Positions 37,901 to 47,449 of a stretch of DNA of 64,000 bases are shown piece by piece. The stretch is taken from assembly GCA_013399115.1 (NCBI GenBank), contig VXAA01002132.1:144313-208312 (forward strand), read 5' to 3'. The notes under the pieces were generated by a model. That model had not been told where the DNA came from and searched no databases. It worked only from the letters and a program-made list of their open reading frames with translations. The stretch comes from Anseranas semipalmata (taxonomy: Eukaryota > Chordata > Aves > Anseriformes > Anseranatidae). The position numbers and the translations under genes were made by a program. Position 1 is the first letter of the stretch. Every line of letters starts with the position of its first letter.

Positions 37901-40900
37901 GCAATACCACGTAAAACTGTAACAGAATTTGGTAATGAAGAGCAAGTATTGAATCCAGACAGAGTCTTTGTAAGCCAAAGGTCAAGGCTGTATGTCCAGA
38001 ATCCTAATTTGGGGATGAATCTGCATACATTCAGTTTGAGATGCACAAAAAGAAAGATCACAGGTATACCCTCATGATTTTTGAGAGTTACTTAAAAGGA
38101 ACCACTGAGATTGGGCTAGTTATTAGCAGAAGGCAGTACATGTATTGGTGATAATTAAAGTCCTAGAAGCAGCCTATGGTGGGCACAGAAGGGATAAAAT
38201 GCCTAAAGGAAAAAGGAGCAAAGAATAAAGAAGGCACAGGATGGTCAAACAGAAATAATTCTGCCTGAGAAAGAAAGACATTATGGTTACTGAAATAAAA
38301 ATTAGGAGGATGATGAACTTGGGCATAAATGATCATAACTTATAGCAGGTATAACTGTTAATGCAACCCCATGAGCCCAGTGGACCAGTGGAAAAGGAAG
38401 TGCTAAAAGCTAATTAATTTTGGAGAGTTCTTCCATCTGTCTCTTCTGATAACAAAGGTATATGACCCCTGCTAGCTTCAGAGTACTCCTCCATATAAAC
38501 TGATGAGTATGAAGAATCACAGAAGTACATGACAAGGCAGCTGGATTTATATTGAACTGACCCTTTAAATCAGTGGTCCTCTACAGTTTTCTGTCCCAGG
38601 GGCATCCTCCACCTCCCATGCTACTTTGGCCAAGGTCACATCCTCCATTTTGCAACATGGATATGGTGCAAGGAGCTGGTGCCAGTGAGCAGAGTGGACT
38701 CAGAAACTGCTCCCAGACATCTCCACGCCTCCATGGAGCCAGCAGCAAGCCTGCATCTGGCTCGCTTAGAGCCACTGCAGTGGATACGGAAGTCTCCTTG
38801 TCCACCAGGGCTTTCAGGGTTTGAGGGAGTAAGTTCTCCCATTTGGCATCTCAGTGCTGACCCACCCGAGGTGGGGAGCACTCACGTGTGGTTAAGAGCC
38901 ACAGGGGAGCTGGGGAACCTCTGAGGCTGAGACACAGAGCAGGGGATAGAAATGCCGGTCCAAAGAGCCCCACGATGGGAATCCCATCCATCTGAAACGC
39001 TCCTTGGACTGCATCTCCCTGCGGGCTGGCTTCCCTAATGTCACCGCTGCCACTCCACGCGGCAGGCGGCCTCCTTTTCCACCTCACCTCTGCTGGATCC
39101 TGTGTGCTGGTGGTTGATGGATCTCAGGAACACAAGCCCGAGTCACGGCCTTTATGCTCTTGGCACGGAGTGCAAGCTGAAGCCTGGTGGCAGATCTGCT
39201 GCACGAGCGCTGCGAGGGGAAGAGGTCCCCGAGGTCCCTTGTCTGGTTATTGGGGAGCATGCGCACTGGCACTGCCTGCAGGAGCAGCAGTGCCCAAGCT
39301 GGGCAGGCAGGCTGCTCTGCCCACTCTCCTGCGCGCCAGCAGCCACGTTGCACGTTCACTGGCTCGCTGTATGAACCGAGGCGGGTGGGGAACTGCTGCA
39401 TCCTGGTGGGCAGCACCCACTGACGACATCCATGACATAGGCTAGAAAGCTTCTTGAAGGAGGTCTGACAGCTCCCGACATTCACAGTGACACTAAACGA
39501 GCTTCTTGGAGGACTTTGTGTTTACAGCACCGCCGTTAATAAAACGGCCTCCTAATTCTGTAAACCTGTCATCTTTCGCTTGAAGAATCAAAGGGTTTCT
39601 GCTCTACAGAAAGACACTTTGCATTTGAACTACTGAAAACCAGACCAAACATTGAATACTTTCCCCCAAATCCTTTTTTCATGACAGAGAAGTAGCAACA
39701 ACAAAGTCTCATAACCCATTTCTTCTTCCTTTGCAGACCATCTCTAAGGAAGATATCTCACAGGTAAGATGCACTGCTCTGTCATGAGGGTAGGAACTAG
39801 AAAAAGCAAAAAAGATTTGGAGGGAGCTTATCAGTACAAGTTGCATAAAAGTGCAGTGGCCACCAGACCTAACCTAGAACTGGTGGTTATTATGTGGTGG
39901 TAGCTTCCCCTTCAGCATAAGAACATCCTGAATTTACAGAAGCAATTCTTTCACTGACAATTGTCCAGTCAAGAGCCAGGCTAGTATCTAGCCCACATTT
40001 TGTGCTGTTGTTTAAAGAAAATCTATTGAAGGGATGGAATGCCAAATGGTGTCTCTAGAAAGGTCGTCAGCCAAAATCTCTGGGTCATCCTGAGATTCCG
40101 CAGAAAGGCATGGTGAGTCCTGCAAAACCGATCCCCTTCAGGGAATCAAAAGTCTGGCTATAGAGTACTGTCATTGGCAGTGATGAGTCTCTTAGGCTAA
40201 CATATAGTTGCTGGCTCCCCAGAGACAGAACTATCAGGATTTTCAGATACTTGTGATGCAGACGTCAAAATTTTGGCAATTTCTTCAGAAAGGGGAATGG
40301 CAGATGCTGCTTTATTCCTGCAGCATATGGCAAGTGCACTGTCCTCAGTCTCTGCATCACTAGACTTTTGCAGGTGGATAATGTAATACAGATGGCCTGG
40401 ATTCCTAGGCACTTTTATGGAGTTTTGTGTTATATGCCTGGCAGTGAGATCACAACACCCTGTAGCTCCCGAGAAGGCCTAGTTCTGCAAATAAGAAATG
40501 ACCCTACTCCTGGGCATAGAATAATTTTGGTTGGGAAGGACCTCTGGGGGTCTTCGATCAGAACCCACCCAAAGTAGGGCCAACCTTAAAGTTCAAACCA
40601 ACCAGAGTCATGTTGGCAACACCCTTCCAATGAGCCCACACTGCCAGTGCAGGCAGACACAGATATACCTCTGAGACACCACCACTGATCTTCCTGAGGC
40701 TCAGAGCTGTGCCAAGTACACACTATTGTACTGTGACAGCAGTTGTGAACCAAAAGTACTTCCAGGCAAGGTGGACTGTTGCAATGTGAAAGATATGGGT
40801 TTCTTTTTTTTTTTTTAAATCACTGAGCAATCCAATAATTAGTTATAAAGTTGTACGTTATAGAGAAAACAGGCCCTTAGGCCTCCATAAGTTAGTATAA

Positions 40901-43168
40901 TTCAGCTTGTCCTCACCATCATGTCTGTCAAGAATGAATGAACCAAATGAATGGGAAGTCAGATGGTGTCACTGTCTAGCACATCCAGGGTGAGTTGAAA
41001 GATCAACTCATTTGCACATTCAGAGCTTCTACTGTAGCACATGGTTTTGAATTTGTAGAAAACTCAGAAGTTGGATGATCTATTTAAATGATCATTCAAG
41101 ATTTCAGGGATGCAGAAAATTCCTGAGGGTGCATGCATTTCTACACATACACATGATGTCACATACAGCTGACACAGAGGGCGGGCTTTGCCCAGTAAGA
41201 CATCTCTGCTTGGGAAAGCATACCTTGAATTCTCATTTGGTACTGCAACACCTTCCAGGGGAACTGGTAAATCCTGAAATATCTTCTGTTTCAGGAGAAA
41301 CGCTGATGAGAGGGGCTCCACAGGTTGGGAGTTGCAGGTTCACTGCTACCAGAAGAGCCAGCTTAGAAAGGAGCCTCTCACAGTGCATGTTAGAATAGAA
41401 ATGGCTAGAGACAGGCTGCCCCTGCTGCTGTGACAGCAGTCGGGGTCCCTCTGCCTCGTACGCATCTGCTGGGTGCGAGAGCAATCCAAGCCTGTGGGAG
41501 GGAGAGGAGGCTTTGCAATTCCAGCAGCCTGCAAGGGACCTTAAAGCATCACAGACAAAGATGACGACTTGAATCTCCTTGTGTATCTTAGTTTCTTCAG
41601 TGCTAACAGGATTGATGTATTGGCTTGGCTTACATCAGGACAGGGCAGCACATATCTGCTAAATGTGCGGCAGAGGGAAGAAGCTCCCATGGGTATATAG
41701 GGCCTAACCATGACGTGGAGACTCCTTGGTTTCAGTTTCTAAACAGTTCTGAACCATTAAAGCCACACAGCCATTGTTTCAGTTGTGAAGTACTCACACG
41801 AGAACATCTGATGAGATGAACTGGCTGAGAATAAATGCTAATGCACCAGTCTTTACCATTATGACATGATATGCATAGGTAGGGAGCCTCCAAATCTGTG
41901 GTAACTAACCAAGGGGTAGCAAAGCACAGCCTGGCCTGGAATTGTGATCTAAAAGATCCTACCTGACCTCCAAGACCCATTCTGCCACCTCAGCACATGC
42001 GTGGAGCACTTCCAACTTGTCCAGCACAGTCCGTGCTGGCACATGCTTGCAGCAGGGATAGCAGGTCAGCAGGACCCTCTGCCAGCTCTGGATGAACAGC
42101 TTCCAGACGCTGGGGTTCTGTTTGAGTACACTTCCACCGGCATCCTATAACCCAGCTACAGAGATTTAGTCAAATTATCTTTTGTCTTCAAAAGCTTCTC
42201 AACCTACTTACTCTTTCTACGACATATACTAAAAGGAAGAATCTGGTATTTCCTTGCCTAACAGTCGCTATTAAATGTGCTTTGAAGGAAAAGCTGTTTC
42301 CAGACAGGCCCAAGGCACAGAGCAACTAAGGCAGCGCTGGAATTCTGCAGTGAGGAACCTGGATTTAAGCCCAAGTCCCACCAGCAGTAGGTACTGTCCT
42401 AATCCAGCTTTGCCTTGTGATTCATTATACAAAAAGAAGGTAACTGTACACAGAGGTACAACTACAATTTAGTTCTGCCTTAGCTTTGGATAAGAAGTCT
42501 GAGGAGTTTCCTGAGCTGTATTCCAGCAAAATGATTACTAGAACTCTTCACGCAGACATTTTTCAGTAATCAGCCACCCAAATAGTGTGGTTTTCAGGAA
42601 CAAGTGGGAACTTTGAAAAGATAAAAGGCATGAAAAAGAGCAGTAGTACAAGTCTTGATGGGGTTGCCATCTGATTCATCCTGACAAGGAGGAACCCAAA
42701 GATGAAGAGGAACCCAAAGAGAGCTCACATCTATTTGCACCTGGCAAGAAACACTGCTGGAACTCCTACATCATTTATTTTAGTTCACTCAAATCATTTG
42801 ATGTTGCAAATGTTCCCATGAACAGCAAGGCTGCGTAGCCTGCACAGTGACAGAACAACACGGCTTGAAAAGAAAGCTAGAATGATCACGACCTTGGTCA
42901 AGTCAGATATTCTGCCCAACACCACCTGTTGCAATGTCCCCCTCAGACTAACACAAAATCAGCACCACCAATAAAGAAATGAACACCATTCTTCCATTTA
43001 TTGTCACATCAGATTAAAGTTACTTACACGCTGCTGTCTGTCAGCGACATCGTATCTGCATCACTGGACATGCTCTGCTGCTCGCTGTCGTTGGCACTGG
43101 TGGCTGGTGCCAGGGCATATCCCGTGTTGACATAGTAAGGGTTAACAGGCTCTCTCCATGACCCATGC
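4848..43168 (-). CDS. AXIN1: AXIN1, Wnt pathway scaffold, exons downstream of the RGS exon
   Basis: Axin 1 is the cytoplasmic scaffold of the beta-catenin destruction complex. It brings together APC, GSK3, CK1 and beta-catenin and polymerises through its DIX domain. Eight exons on the - strand join in frame (43168-43028, 32827-32731, 24562-24425, 18308-17755, 14459-14283, 12997-12752, 6098-5931, 4974-4848; 1648 coding bases). In order they encode [18 protein letters not shown], the GSK3-binding helix ([16 protein letters not shown]), the beta-catenin helix ([14 protein letters not shown]), a His-rich linker, [14 protein letters not shown] and the DIX domain ending KVEKID. These match vertebrate AXIN1, not AXIN2, as I recall both. 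All junction phases agree. The N-terminal tankyrase-binding and RGS exon is off the window to the right. A segment matching human alternative exon 9 was not seen. Confidence 0.96.
4975..5930 (-). other. AXIN1 intron within the DIX domain
   Basis: A 956-base intron with donor GTAAGG and acceptor TTTCAG. I see no repeat or embedded gene. Confidence 0.85.
5931..6098 (-). CDS. AXIN1: AXIN1 exon (DIX N-terminal half)
   Basis: The acceptor is CAACAG (6104-6099) and the donor GTAAGG starts at 5930. It encodes [15 protein letters not shown], then [19 protein letters not shown] and [15 protein letters not shown], the first strands of the DIX domain used for head-to-tail polymerisation. It starts one base into a codon (phase 2 upstream), compatible with direct joining to the exon at 12752-12997. 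Confidence 0.97.
6099..12751 (-). other. AXIN1 intron (6.65 kb), position of human alternative exon 9
   Basis: Donor GTATGG at 12751, acceptor at 6099. It holds one possible ancient repeat fragment (about 7720-7792) and an AT-rich stretch at about 11500-11900. The rest appears to be unique, mostly GC-rich sequence. I read the - strand for a counterpart of human exon 9 (about 36 codons) and did not recognise one. Confidence 0.7.
7720..7792 (+). repeat. Possible ancient amniote interspersed repeat fragment
   Basis: The stretch around TTTGCACTTCTGTAGAGCC followed by TTTCATCTGG and a diverged GCTGCACAAACATT resembles an old, widely dispersed vertebrate repeat. Intact copies of it read like CACTTCTATAGCGCC, TTTCATC and GCGCTTTACAAAC. 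The family name is not certain to me. Confidence 0.35.
12752..12997 (-). CDS. AXIN1: AXIN1 exon (linker before the DIX domain)
   Basis: The acceptor TGTAG ends at 12998 and the donor GTATGG starts at 12751. It encodes [60 protein letters not shown] and [20 protein letters not shown], ending in the first two bases of an arginine codon. The charged [14 protein letters not shown] run is a helical linker typical of axin. 246 bases, 81 full codons. Confidence 0.96.
12998..14282 (-). other. AXIN1 intron
   Basis: A 1285-base intron with donor GTAAGG at 14282 and a GTGTGTAG acceptor. No repeat or embedded gene recognised. Confidence 0.8.
14283..14459 (-). CDS. AXIN1: AXIN1 exon (conserved [13 protein letters not shown] segment)
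   Basis: The acceptor CTTGCAG is at 14466-14460 and the donor GTAAGG starts at 14282. The translation begins [14 protein letters not shown] and continues [18 protein letters not shown] and [19 protein letters not shown], a segment shared by axin proteins between the beta-catenin site and the DIX domain. 177 bases with split codons at both ends, matching the flanking exons. Confidence 0.96.
14460..17754 (-). other. AXIN1 intron containing a CR1 element
   Basis: A 3.3-kb intron with donor GTGAGT and acceptor CTTGCAG. It contains the CR1 copy at 16508-17143. The remainder shows no gene or repeat that I recognise. Confidence 0.8.
16508..17143 (+). mobile_element. CR1 LINE, 3' end (ORF2 end plus 3' UTR)
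   Basis: The + strand carries a 5'-truncated CR1 retrotransposon. It begins near GAGCCAGCAGCACGCGCTTG and continues with CGTGAGACCCCACCTGGAG. Diverged ORF2 C-terminal peptides follow ([22 protein letters not shown], then in another frame [19 protein letters not shown] and RLPREAV), and then GGTCCCTTCCAACCCAAACC. It ends with the ATTCTCTGATTCCATG terminal repeats. Frame changes between the peptides show that it is inactive. It is antisense to AXIN1. Confidence 0.93.
17755..18308 (-). CDS. AXIN1: AXIN1 exon with beta-catenin-binding helix
   Basis: 554 bases: 184 codons and two bases of a serine codon, phase 0 at the start. It opens [14 protein letters not shown]. The beta-catenin-binding helix lies at about exon residues 49-67 ([19 protein letters not shown]). 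S/T-P phosphorylation-type sites follow in [19 protein letters not shown] histidine-rich run ([13 protein letters not shown]) lies at about residues 110-122, and the exon ends near [18 protein letters not shown]. The acceptor CTTGCAG is at 18315-18309 and the donor GTGAGT starts at 17754. The CR1 end sits only about 20 bases upstream of the acceptor. Confidence 0.97.
18309..24424 (-). other. AXIN1 intron (6.1 kb)
   Basis: The donor is GTTAGT at 24424 and the acceptor CTTGCAG at 18309. It contains a CR1 fragment directly upstream of the acceptor (18324-18625), a GC-rich stretch at about 20950-21270, and an AT-rich stretch at about 22050-22350. No embedded gene seen. Confidence 0.75.
18324..18625 (-). 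mobile_element. CR1 LINE 3' fragment, sense with AXIN1
   Basis: Read on the + strand it starts with the inverted CR1 terminus (AATCAGAGAATG). It continues as a diverged antisense CR1: CTCTGGAGGCCTCTAGTCCC, ACCTCCTGCTCACAG, GGCTTTGTCCAGCCAGGTC, AAAACCTTCAAGATGGAG. The element is therefore on the - strand with its 3' end about 15 bases from the intron acceptor. The far boundary near 18625 is approximate. Confidence 0.8.
24425..24562 (-). CDS. AXIN1: AXIN1 exon with GSK3-binding helix
   Basis: 46 codons in phase 0, from [16 protein letters not shown] through [14 protein letters not shown] to [13 protein letters not shown]. In human axin this amphipathic helix docks on GSK3, so GSK3 phosphorylates scaffolded beta-catenin. 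The acceptor CTCCAG ends at 24563. The donor is the weak GTTAGT at 24424, supported by the exact fit to the conserved ERLKRVR boundary and by phase agreement with the next exon. Confidence 0.97.
28079..28152. repeat. Degenerate AT-rich tandem repeat, unit about 13 bases
   Basis: About five imperfect copies of a unit like TGTTTTATCTAAT follow one another (TGTTTTATCTAA, TGTTTTATCTACA, TTGCTTTATCTAG, TGTTTTATTTAAT, TATCTATC). It is low-complexity sequence that makes a hydrophobic-looking open frame by chance. Confidence 0.6.
31838..31981. repeat. Two poly(T) runs
   Basis: T14 at 31838-31851 and T17 at 31965-31981 on the + strand, which are poly(A) on the AXIN1 transcript. No retroposed gene sequence is recognisable before either run, so they are listed only as simple repeats. 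Confidence 0.8.
32731..32827 (-). CDS. AXIN1: AXIN1 exon ([16 protein letters not shown])
   Basis: 97 bases: the first base completes valine, then 32 codons run [19 protein letters not shown] to [10 protein letters not shown]. The acceptor CTGGCAG ends at 32828 and the donor GTAAGT starts at 32730. The sequence is nearly identical to the human AXIN1 exon just before the GSK3-binding exon, as I recall it. Confidence 0.97.
34777..34790. promoter_or_regulatory. RFX X-box-like palindrome
   Basis: GTTGCTATAACAAC matches the RFX X-box pattern GTTGCYATRGYAAC except for one base in the right half. It is surrounded by TAAT-type motifs (CTAATTAC near 34655). Function is inferred from the motif only. 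Confidence 0.35.
35113..35156. repeat. Pyrimidine microsatellite (TTTC)n / poly(T)
   Basis: A 44-base all-pyrimidine tract on the + strand: TTTC repeats followed by about 15 T. Confidence 0.95.
35517..35535. repeat. (AT)n microsatellite
   Basis: Nineteen bases of uninterrupted AT dinucleotide. Confidence 0.95.
37726..37755. repeat. Exact 2 x 15-base tandem duplication
   Basis: CCTTATAGGAGGCCT occurs twice head to tail with no mismatch. The junction contains the palindrome AGGAGGCCTCCT. Confidence 0.95.
40515..40625 (-). mobile_element. CR1 LINE 3' fragment
   Basis: The + strand reads CATAGAATAATTTTGG, GGGAAGGACCTCTGGGGGTC, then AAAGTAGGGCCAACCTT and a diverged GTTCAAACCAACCAGAG. This is an inverted CR1 3' end, so the element is on the - strand, sense with AXIN1. 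The far boundary is approximate. Confidence 0.8.
43028..43168 (-). CDS. AXIN1: AXIN1 exon 3 equivalent (first exon after RGS)
   Basis: The acceptor TTCCAG (after a T8 tract) ends at 43169. One base completes an arginine, then 46 codons read [40 protein letters not shown] and SLTDSS, and two bases of a valine codon remain before the donor GTAAGT at 43027. This is the region joining the RGS domain to the central binding sites. Two in-frame methionines (QSM, DTM) occur, which matters if transcription can begin inside the upstream intron. Confidence 0.97.
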
Positions 43169-45834
43169 CTGGAAAAAAAACGAAAATGTCAAATTAAAAG
43201 GACATAACCTTGACCCTACTCTGCTGGGTTCTCTGCATCACTGGGCAGAAGGACTCCGTCTTCGAGCCCCAGCATTGGTGACACACTACAGAGTAAGCTG
43301 TGTTCATATTAAGTTGCACTAATAACAACACGAACGATTTGAGTCATAACTGGAAGCAAAAGGGAATTCATGAAGATGATTTTGTTAGAGTTGAAGGGAG
43401 AGAAGGAACAAGACTATAAGGCAGAAGTCCAATCCACGTTAGGATTTATTATGTCCCCTGGTTAACTGCTTAGCATTGACATTTTATGAGCATGGCAGGA
43501 CATCTAAAAGCAGTATCTAGATTATGAGACACTATCTTTCTTAGTAAAAGCAGGATTCTTTCTACTCTTCCAGCAGTGAACACAGCTCACTGATTCTATG
43601 CTTGCTTTTACATCCCTCTTTACTTCACTCCAACACGTTCACCAAGGTAGGGAAGTAAGTAACAAACGGCAGTTGCTTACAACGCAGAACCTGCAGCTGA
43701 CCTCAAATGTCACACTTGGGTACATCTAAGACTTGCAAACTCCACCAGCAAGGACCATCAAATTGCATCTGCTTTTCCAATGGACAATCTGGCCACGAAT
43801 CTACTTTGTACACAATCCCATGCCTTGTCCCGCAGACAGGTTATTCAAGTACATATGCAAGCTCAAGTACATATCCAACTCTAATACACCTCAGATCAGT
43901 CATGTCACATGGACATCTCATCACTGCAAGTCGTTTCAAAATTTGCCAGAAAGAGGAACAAGCTGAAATGTTCGCACCAGCAGAGCAACAAGCCTCATTT
44001 CATCCCCCACTCTCCCTGCCTACCCCTCTGCATGAAGAACAGACATCCCGAGGTTTATGAACTCCTGGGTTTTCCAAACTCTGTTACCAGCTCTGAAAAT
44101 CAGAGTGATGTTTTATGTCAGATCACCAAGTTCATCAGCACAACCTTTTATTTCGTGACTCAGCAACAGGCACCTCGTTGGTGTGGCTCAGAATGGACCT
44201 TGAGCAAACCCTTCCAAGGAGGACATATGCAACTTTGCTTCCCTGTTCTGCTGTGAAAAGCTTTTCTGGCTGTACTGCAGTGGTCAAAGTCCTACAGGCA
44301 ACAAGAAACAGTCCCTGCCCTGATCAGTTTACCTTTAGATAAGACAAAAAAAAAAACAAACCACCATAAGAAACACAGATGGAAGCACTGGAGGTGAGGA
44401 AGACACCGGCAAAGGAAAAAGTTGGCAGTTTTGGCGTATTTTTAGAGTATGAACAGAGGACAACCATCACCTTGATATTACCTACTGATCTCATCATGCT
44501 GGCTACTACATGAGCTGGGACTAGCAGACAACTCATTCAAGGTAGAGGTTTTCAGAATGCTTTATTAATACTGTGGAATTCGGTGTACGAGGATGGAAGT
44601 ATTACCAAAGCATCGCCAAAAACAGACTTAGACAGGGCGATAGCCTTCGGCTAGCACTCTGCCCATATTGTTCCTATTCACCCTGCCCTTCTGCTCCTAG
44701 AAACAGAACCAAACAATTTTCCTCGTAATACAAGAGGTCACAGACACTAGCATGTTCACAGGTCACTAAGAAAAACTGTATTGTTTCAGGCCCATTATGG
44801 GCTCACTTAGAAGCTATTACCCTCCTATTCTCACAAGGAGAAAACTAGTATTTTGCTTGCCACAAACCAACAAAAACTCCAAACTATTTCTCCTTGGATG
44901 ATGGAGCTCAGTGCAGTTGCGGAGCGGTGTAAAGAGCATCTAAAACTGAGTCACCTGAGGTTTTTCACTACTGGTCGAGGCACAAGGAGCCTTGTGAGGT
45001 TTTGCCACCCCGGTGCAGTACAGAGTCAGTTGGGTACAAACGCTAACCTGCGCCTTGGGATGGCCAGGCACCGTGGATGTTTTCTAGCACACAAACCTTC
45101 CAATTGTCACTTTAAATGTGCACTGAAGCAACCTTATTTCTATATTCCATCAGATTTCCAAACAGATTTCTAGGACAAATATTTAAGGCTGGAAATAATT
45201 TGAACAAGTTCACCCCAAAAAGCAAAGCATAATAAGTGAAAACCTTATCACCACCCTTTCACCAGTTCTCCCCTTGCATAATGGTCAGTTCTGAATATTA
45301 AAGGAACGCTGTGCTGTGTAACCCTCCTGTCAAATCCGATATGACAGCTGCGTGATGGAGGCAGATAAAACCCCTTAAATTGAGGTGAGAATGATGGATA
45401 GGTCAGGCCTTCCCTGCGGGCAAAGAGAAGGATGCTTTTTGGATGACCCAATTAACACCAACTTCTAGTGGACCTTTTGCCAGGCCTCTCTGGAAGTGGC
45501 GTGGATTATTCTAGCAGTATATTAAGAAAGCACTACGATATACAGAATAAAATGCACAGATCAAGCAACTTCTCCTTTGTATCCACTGATCACTTTGAAG
45601 GGAAGGAAGACACCTCCAATCTCCCCAGATTAGCCCTACTGATACAGCAATGCTTCTACACGCTGGGATGTAAGAGCCACACAAGCCCTGCGGGGTTTTT
45701 TAATCGCTGTAACCCACACCTTCCCTTTTGGGAAACGGCAAAATTCGAATCCTCAGCGTTCACTGCACTCCGCACGGGAACAAAGTTCTGCTCCTGCTTT
45801 CCGGAGCCCTTCTGGTGCATCTACGCGGTGCAAG

Positions 45835-46225
45835 CTGCAATCCGTCCCAGCCCTCCTATGCCAGCCCCGGCCCCGCGCCGTCCGCCCCGGCCCCTCGCGG
45901 GGCAGCGCAGGCGGGGCGGTGGGGCTGCTCCATTCATCTACTATCCGAAGCCGCGTGCCCTCGAGTGCTTTCCTCTCCCAGACGGCAGCGCGGGGGGACT
46001 CAGGCCGTCCCGCCGTGCCTCCACGCATGGCCACACTCGCGCTGAGCCCGGTGCTGGGCCCCGGAGGCAGCGACCCGCCTTGCAGAAGTCAAGGTGCCAG
46101 GAACGCGAGCCTTCCTCCGCCTGCACCGCGCGTCTCCCGCCTCGGGTCGGAGCTCCCTGGCGAAGCAGAGCTGATGGGCGCGCAAGAGCTGCGAAAACAA
46201 CCGAACGTAGAGCTGAGGGACAACT
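45835..46225. promoter_or_regulatory. CpG island in AXIN1 intron 2
   Basis: By hand count there are about 44 CpG dinucleotides in roughly 380 bases, including GCGGGGCGGTGGGG (Sp1-type GC box at about 45911-45924). The flanks on both sides are ordinary, CpG-poor intron. It lies about 2.7 kb upstream of AXIN1 exon 3 in the direction of transcription. Promoter activity is an inference. Confidence 0.7.
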
Positions 46226-47307
46226 GCTGCTGATGGAGGGGAAAAGGAAGGCAGCCCCCGAGCCCTCCGGCAGCAAAAAGTGCTTTAAGAGTTCGTTGGG
46301 TATGAATCTGAGGTGGCCGAAGGAATCCTCGGGGTAACAGCGGCCAGATGGGTGCCTCGTGGTCCCGCAGGAGGAGCCGGGGCGTGCGGGCTCTCCTGCA
46401 GCGCCAAGCAGGGCTGTGGGCTTTCCACTGAGAATACGGGAAAGAGTTCGGTCACAACTGTTGTATTTAGCTAAAATTACACACTTAAGCGTGTATACAA
46501 CAGGGATTACTTCCATTTTAGCTCTGCCTCTAATACATCAATGCAAATGTAAACTTTCGGTAAGCATAAGTACATGGAAAGGGTATAGGATTTCAAAGCA
46601 ATCATAACAGGTTACATTACTTTTGAGGAATCCATCTGTATTCAATCCTTCTCTTAATGTTCCCTCTCCCTGACAACTCTCTTCAGCTGGCTCATATCAC
46701 CATTTGAACGTTTTGTGCCGTGCCTCTGAAGAACGCTTTCAACATCTATTAGCAGGAAAACATTAAAGGAACACGGAGTCTAACAAAAAGCTGGTCACTT
46801 CTGATCTGGGAGGGGAGGCTGCTTTAAAAGGGACACAGACACACTCAGAGCGATTTGAAATGTCAGCTAAAAACTTCACATACCAAGCTCTATGTGCTGA
46901 TAAGGGCAATAAAAGGAAAGGTGAGCATTTAAAGTTAGACTTCACAAAAATTCCTGCAGACTTCCGGAATTCATTTCAGACCAAAAGTTCAATCAACTTT
47001 TTTGAAATTAACATGTAACATTTCACACGTTGCAGAAATAAAGCATTTCTCTTCTGCAGCTCTCAGCTGTTCAACCCTCAGAGCAATCACATACGGAACA
47101 ATTCTAATAGAGATCATGGTGACCCAGGTAAGTCAACTCGACCAGCCGCCTTTTCTTTTCATACGGCTCTCCACTGATCACTGTCAATTCCATTAATGCT
47201 GGCAGGGGCCAAAACAGTTTTAGAAAACCAGTAAGCATCTCCTTAGGGTTTCCTTCTACCTGTTCAGAGTTTATTTTGCATATTCTCTTGGCTGTATCCC
47301 TTTATTT

Positions 47308-47449
47308 CATAGAATCACAGAATGGTTTGGGTTGGAAGGGACCTTTAAGGATCATCCAATCCGAGCCCCCTGCCACGGGCAGGGACATCCCGCACTACAT
47401 CAGGTTGCTCAAAGCCCCGCCCAGCCTGGCTTTGAACACTTCCAAACAC
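47308..47449 (-). mobile_element. CR1 LINE 3' end
   Basis: A well-preserved inverted CR1 terminus on the + strand: CATAGAATCACAGAATGG, TTTGGGTTGGAAGGGACC, then CATCCAATCCGAGCCCCCTG, CAGGTTGCTCAAAGCCC and GAACACTTCCA. The element is on the - strand and strongly 5'-truncated. Confidence 0.92.

Larger units (their letters stand above)
32828..43027 (-). other. AXIN1 intron (10.2 kb)
   Basis: Donor GTAAGT at 43027 and acceptor at 32828. Contents: a GGA-rich tract at 33231-33252, a small CpG-rich patch at about 33580-33720, an AT-rich block with an RFX-type palindrome near 34780, a pyrimidine tract and an (AT)n run at 35.1 and 35.5 kb, an exact 15-base duplication at 37726, a GC-rich stretch at 38870-39430, a CR1 fragment at 40515, and T13 at 40804-40816. 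No embedded gene recognised. Confidence 0.75.

Noticed and set aside
37642..38061. 139-codon open frame on the - strand
   Set aside because: It has a natural-looking composition, but no start context, no splice sites and no family resemblance. Part of it is the 15-base duplication.
42021..42039. Small inverted repeat CCAGCAC...GTGCTGG
   Set aside because: A 7-base stem is expected by chance in a window this size, and no flanking structure supports a non-coding RNA.
45468..46337. Open frame of 289 codons on the + strand (and 191 codons on the - strand) over the CpG island
   Set aside because: No recognisable domain. The length is explained by GC-rich sequence with few stop codons, and frames are open on both strands at once.
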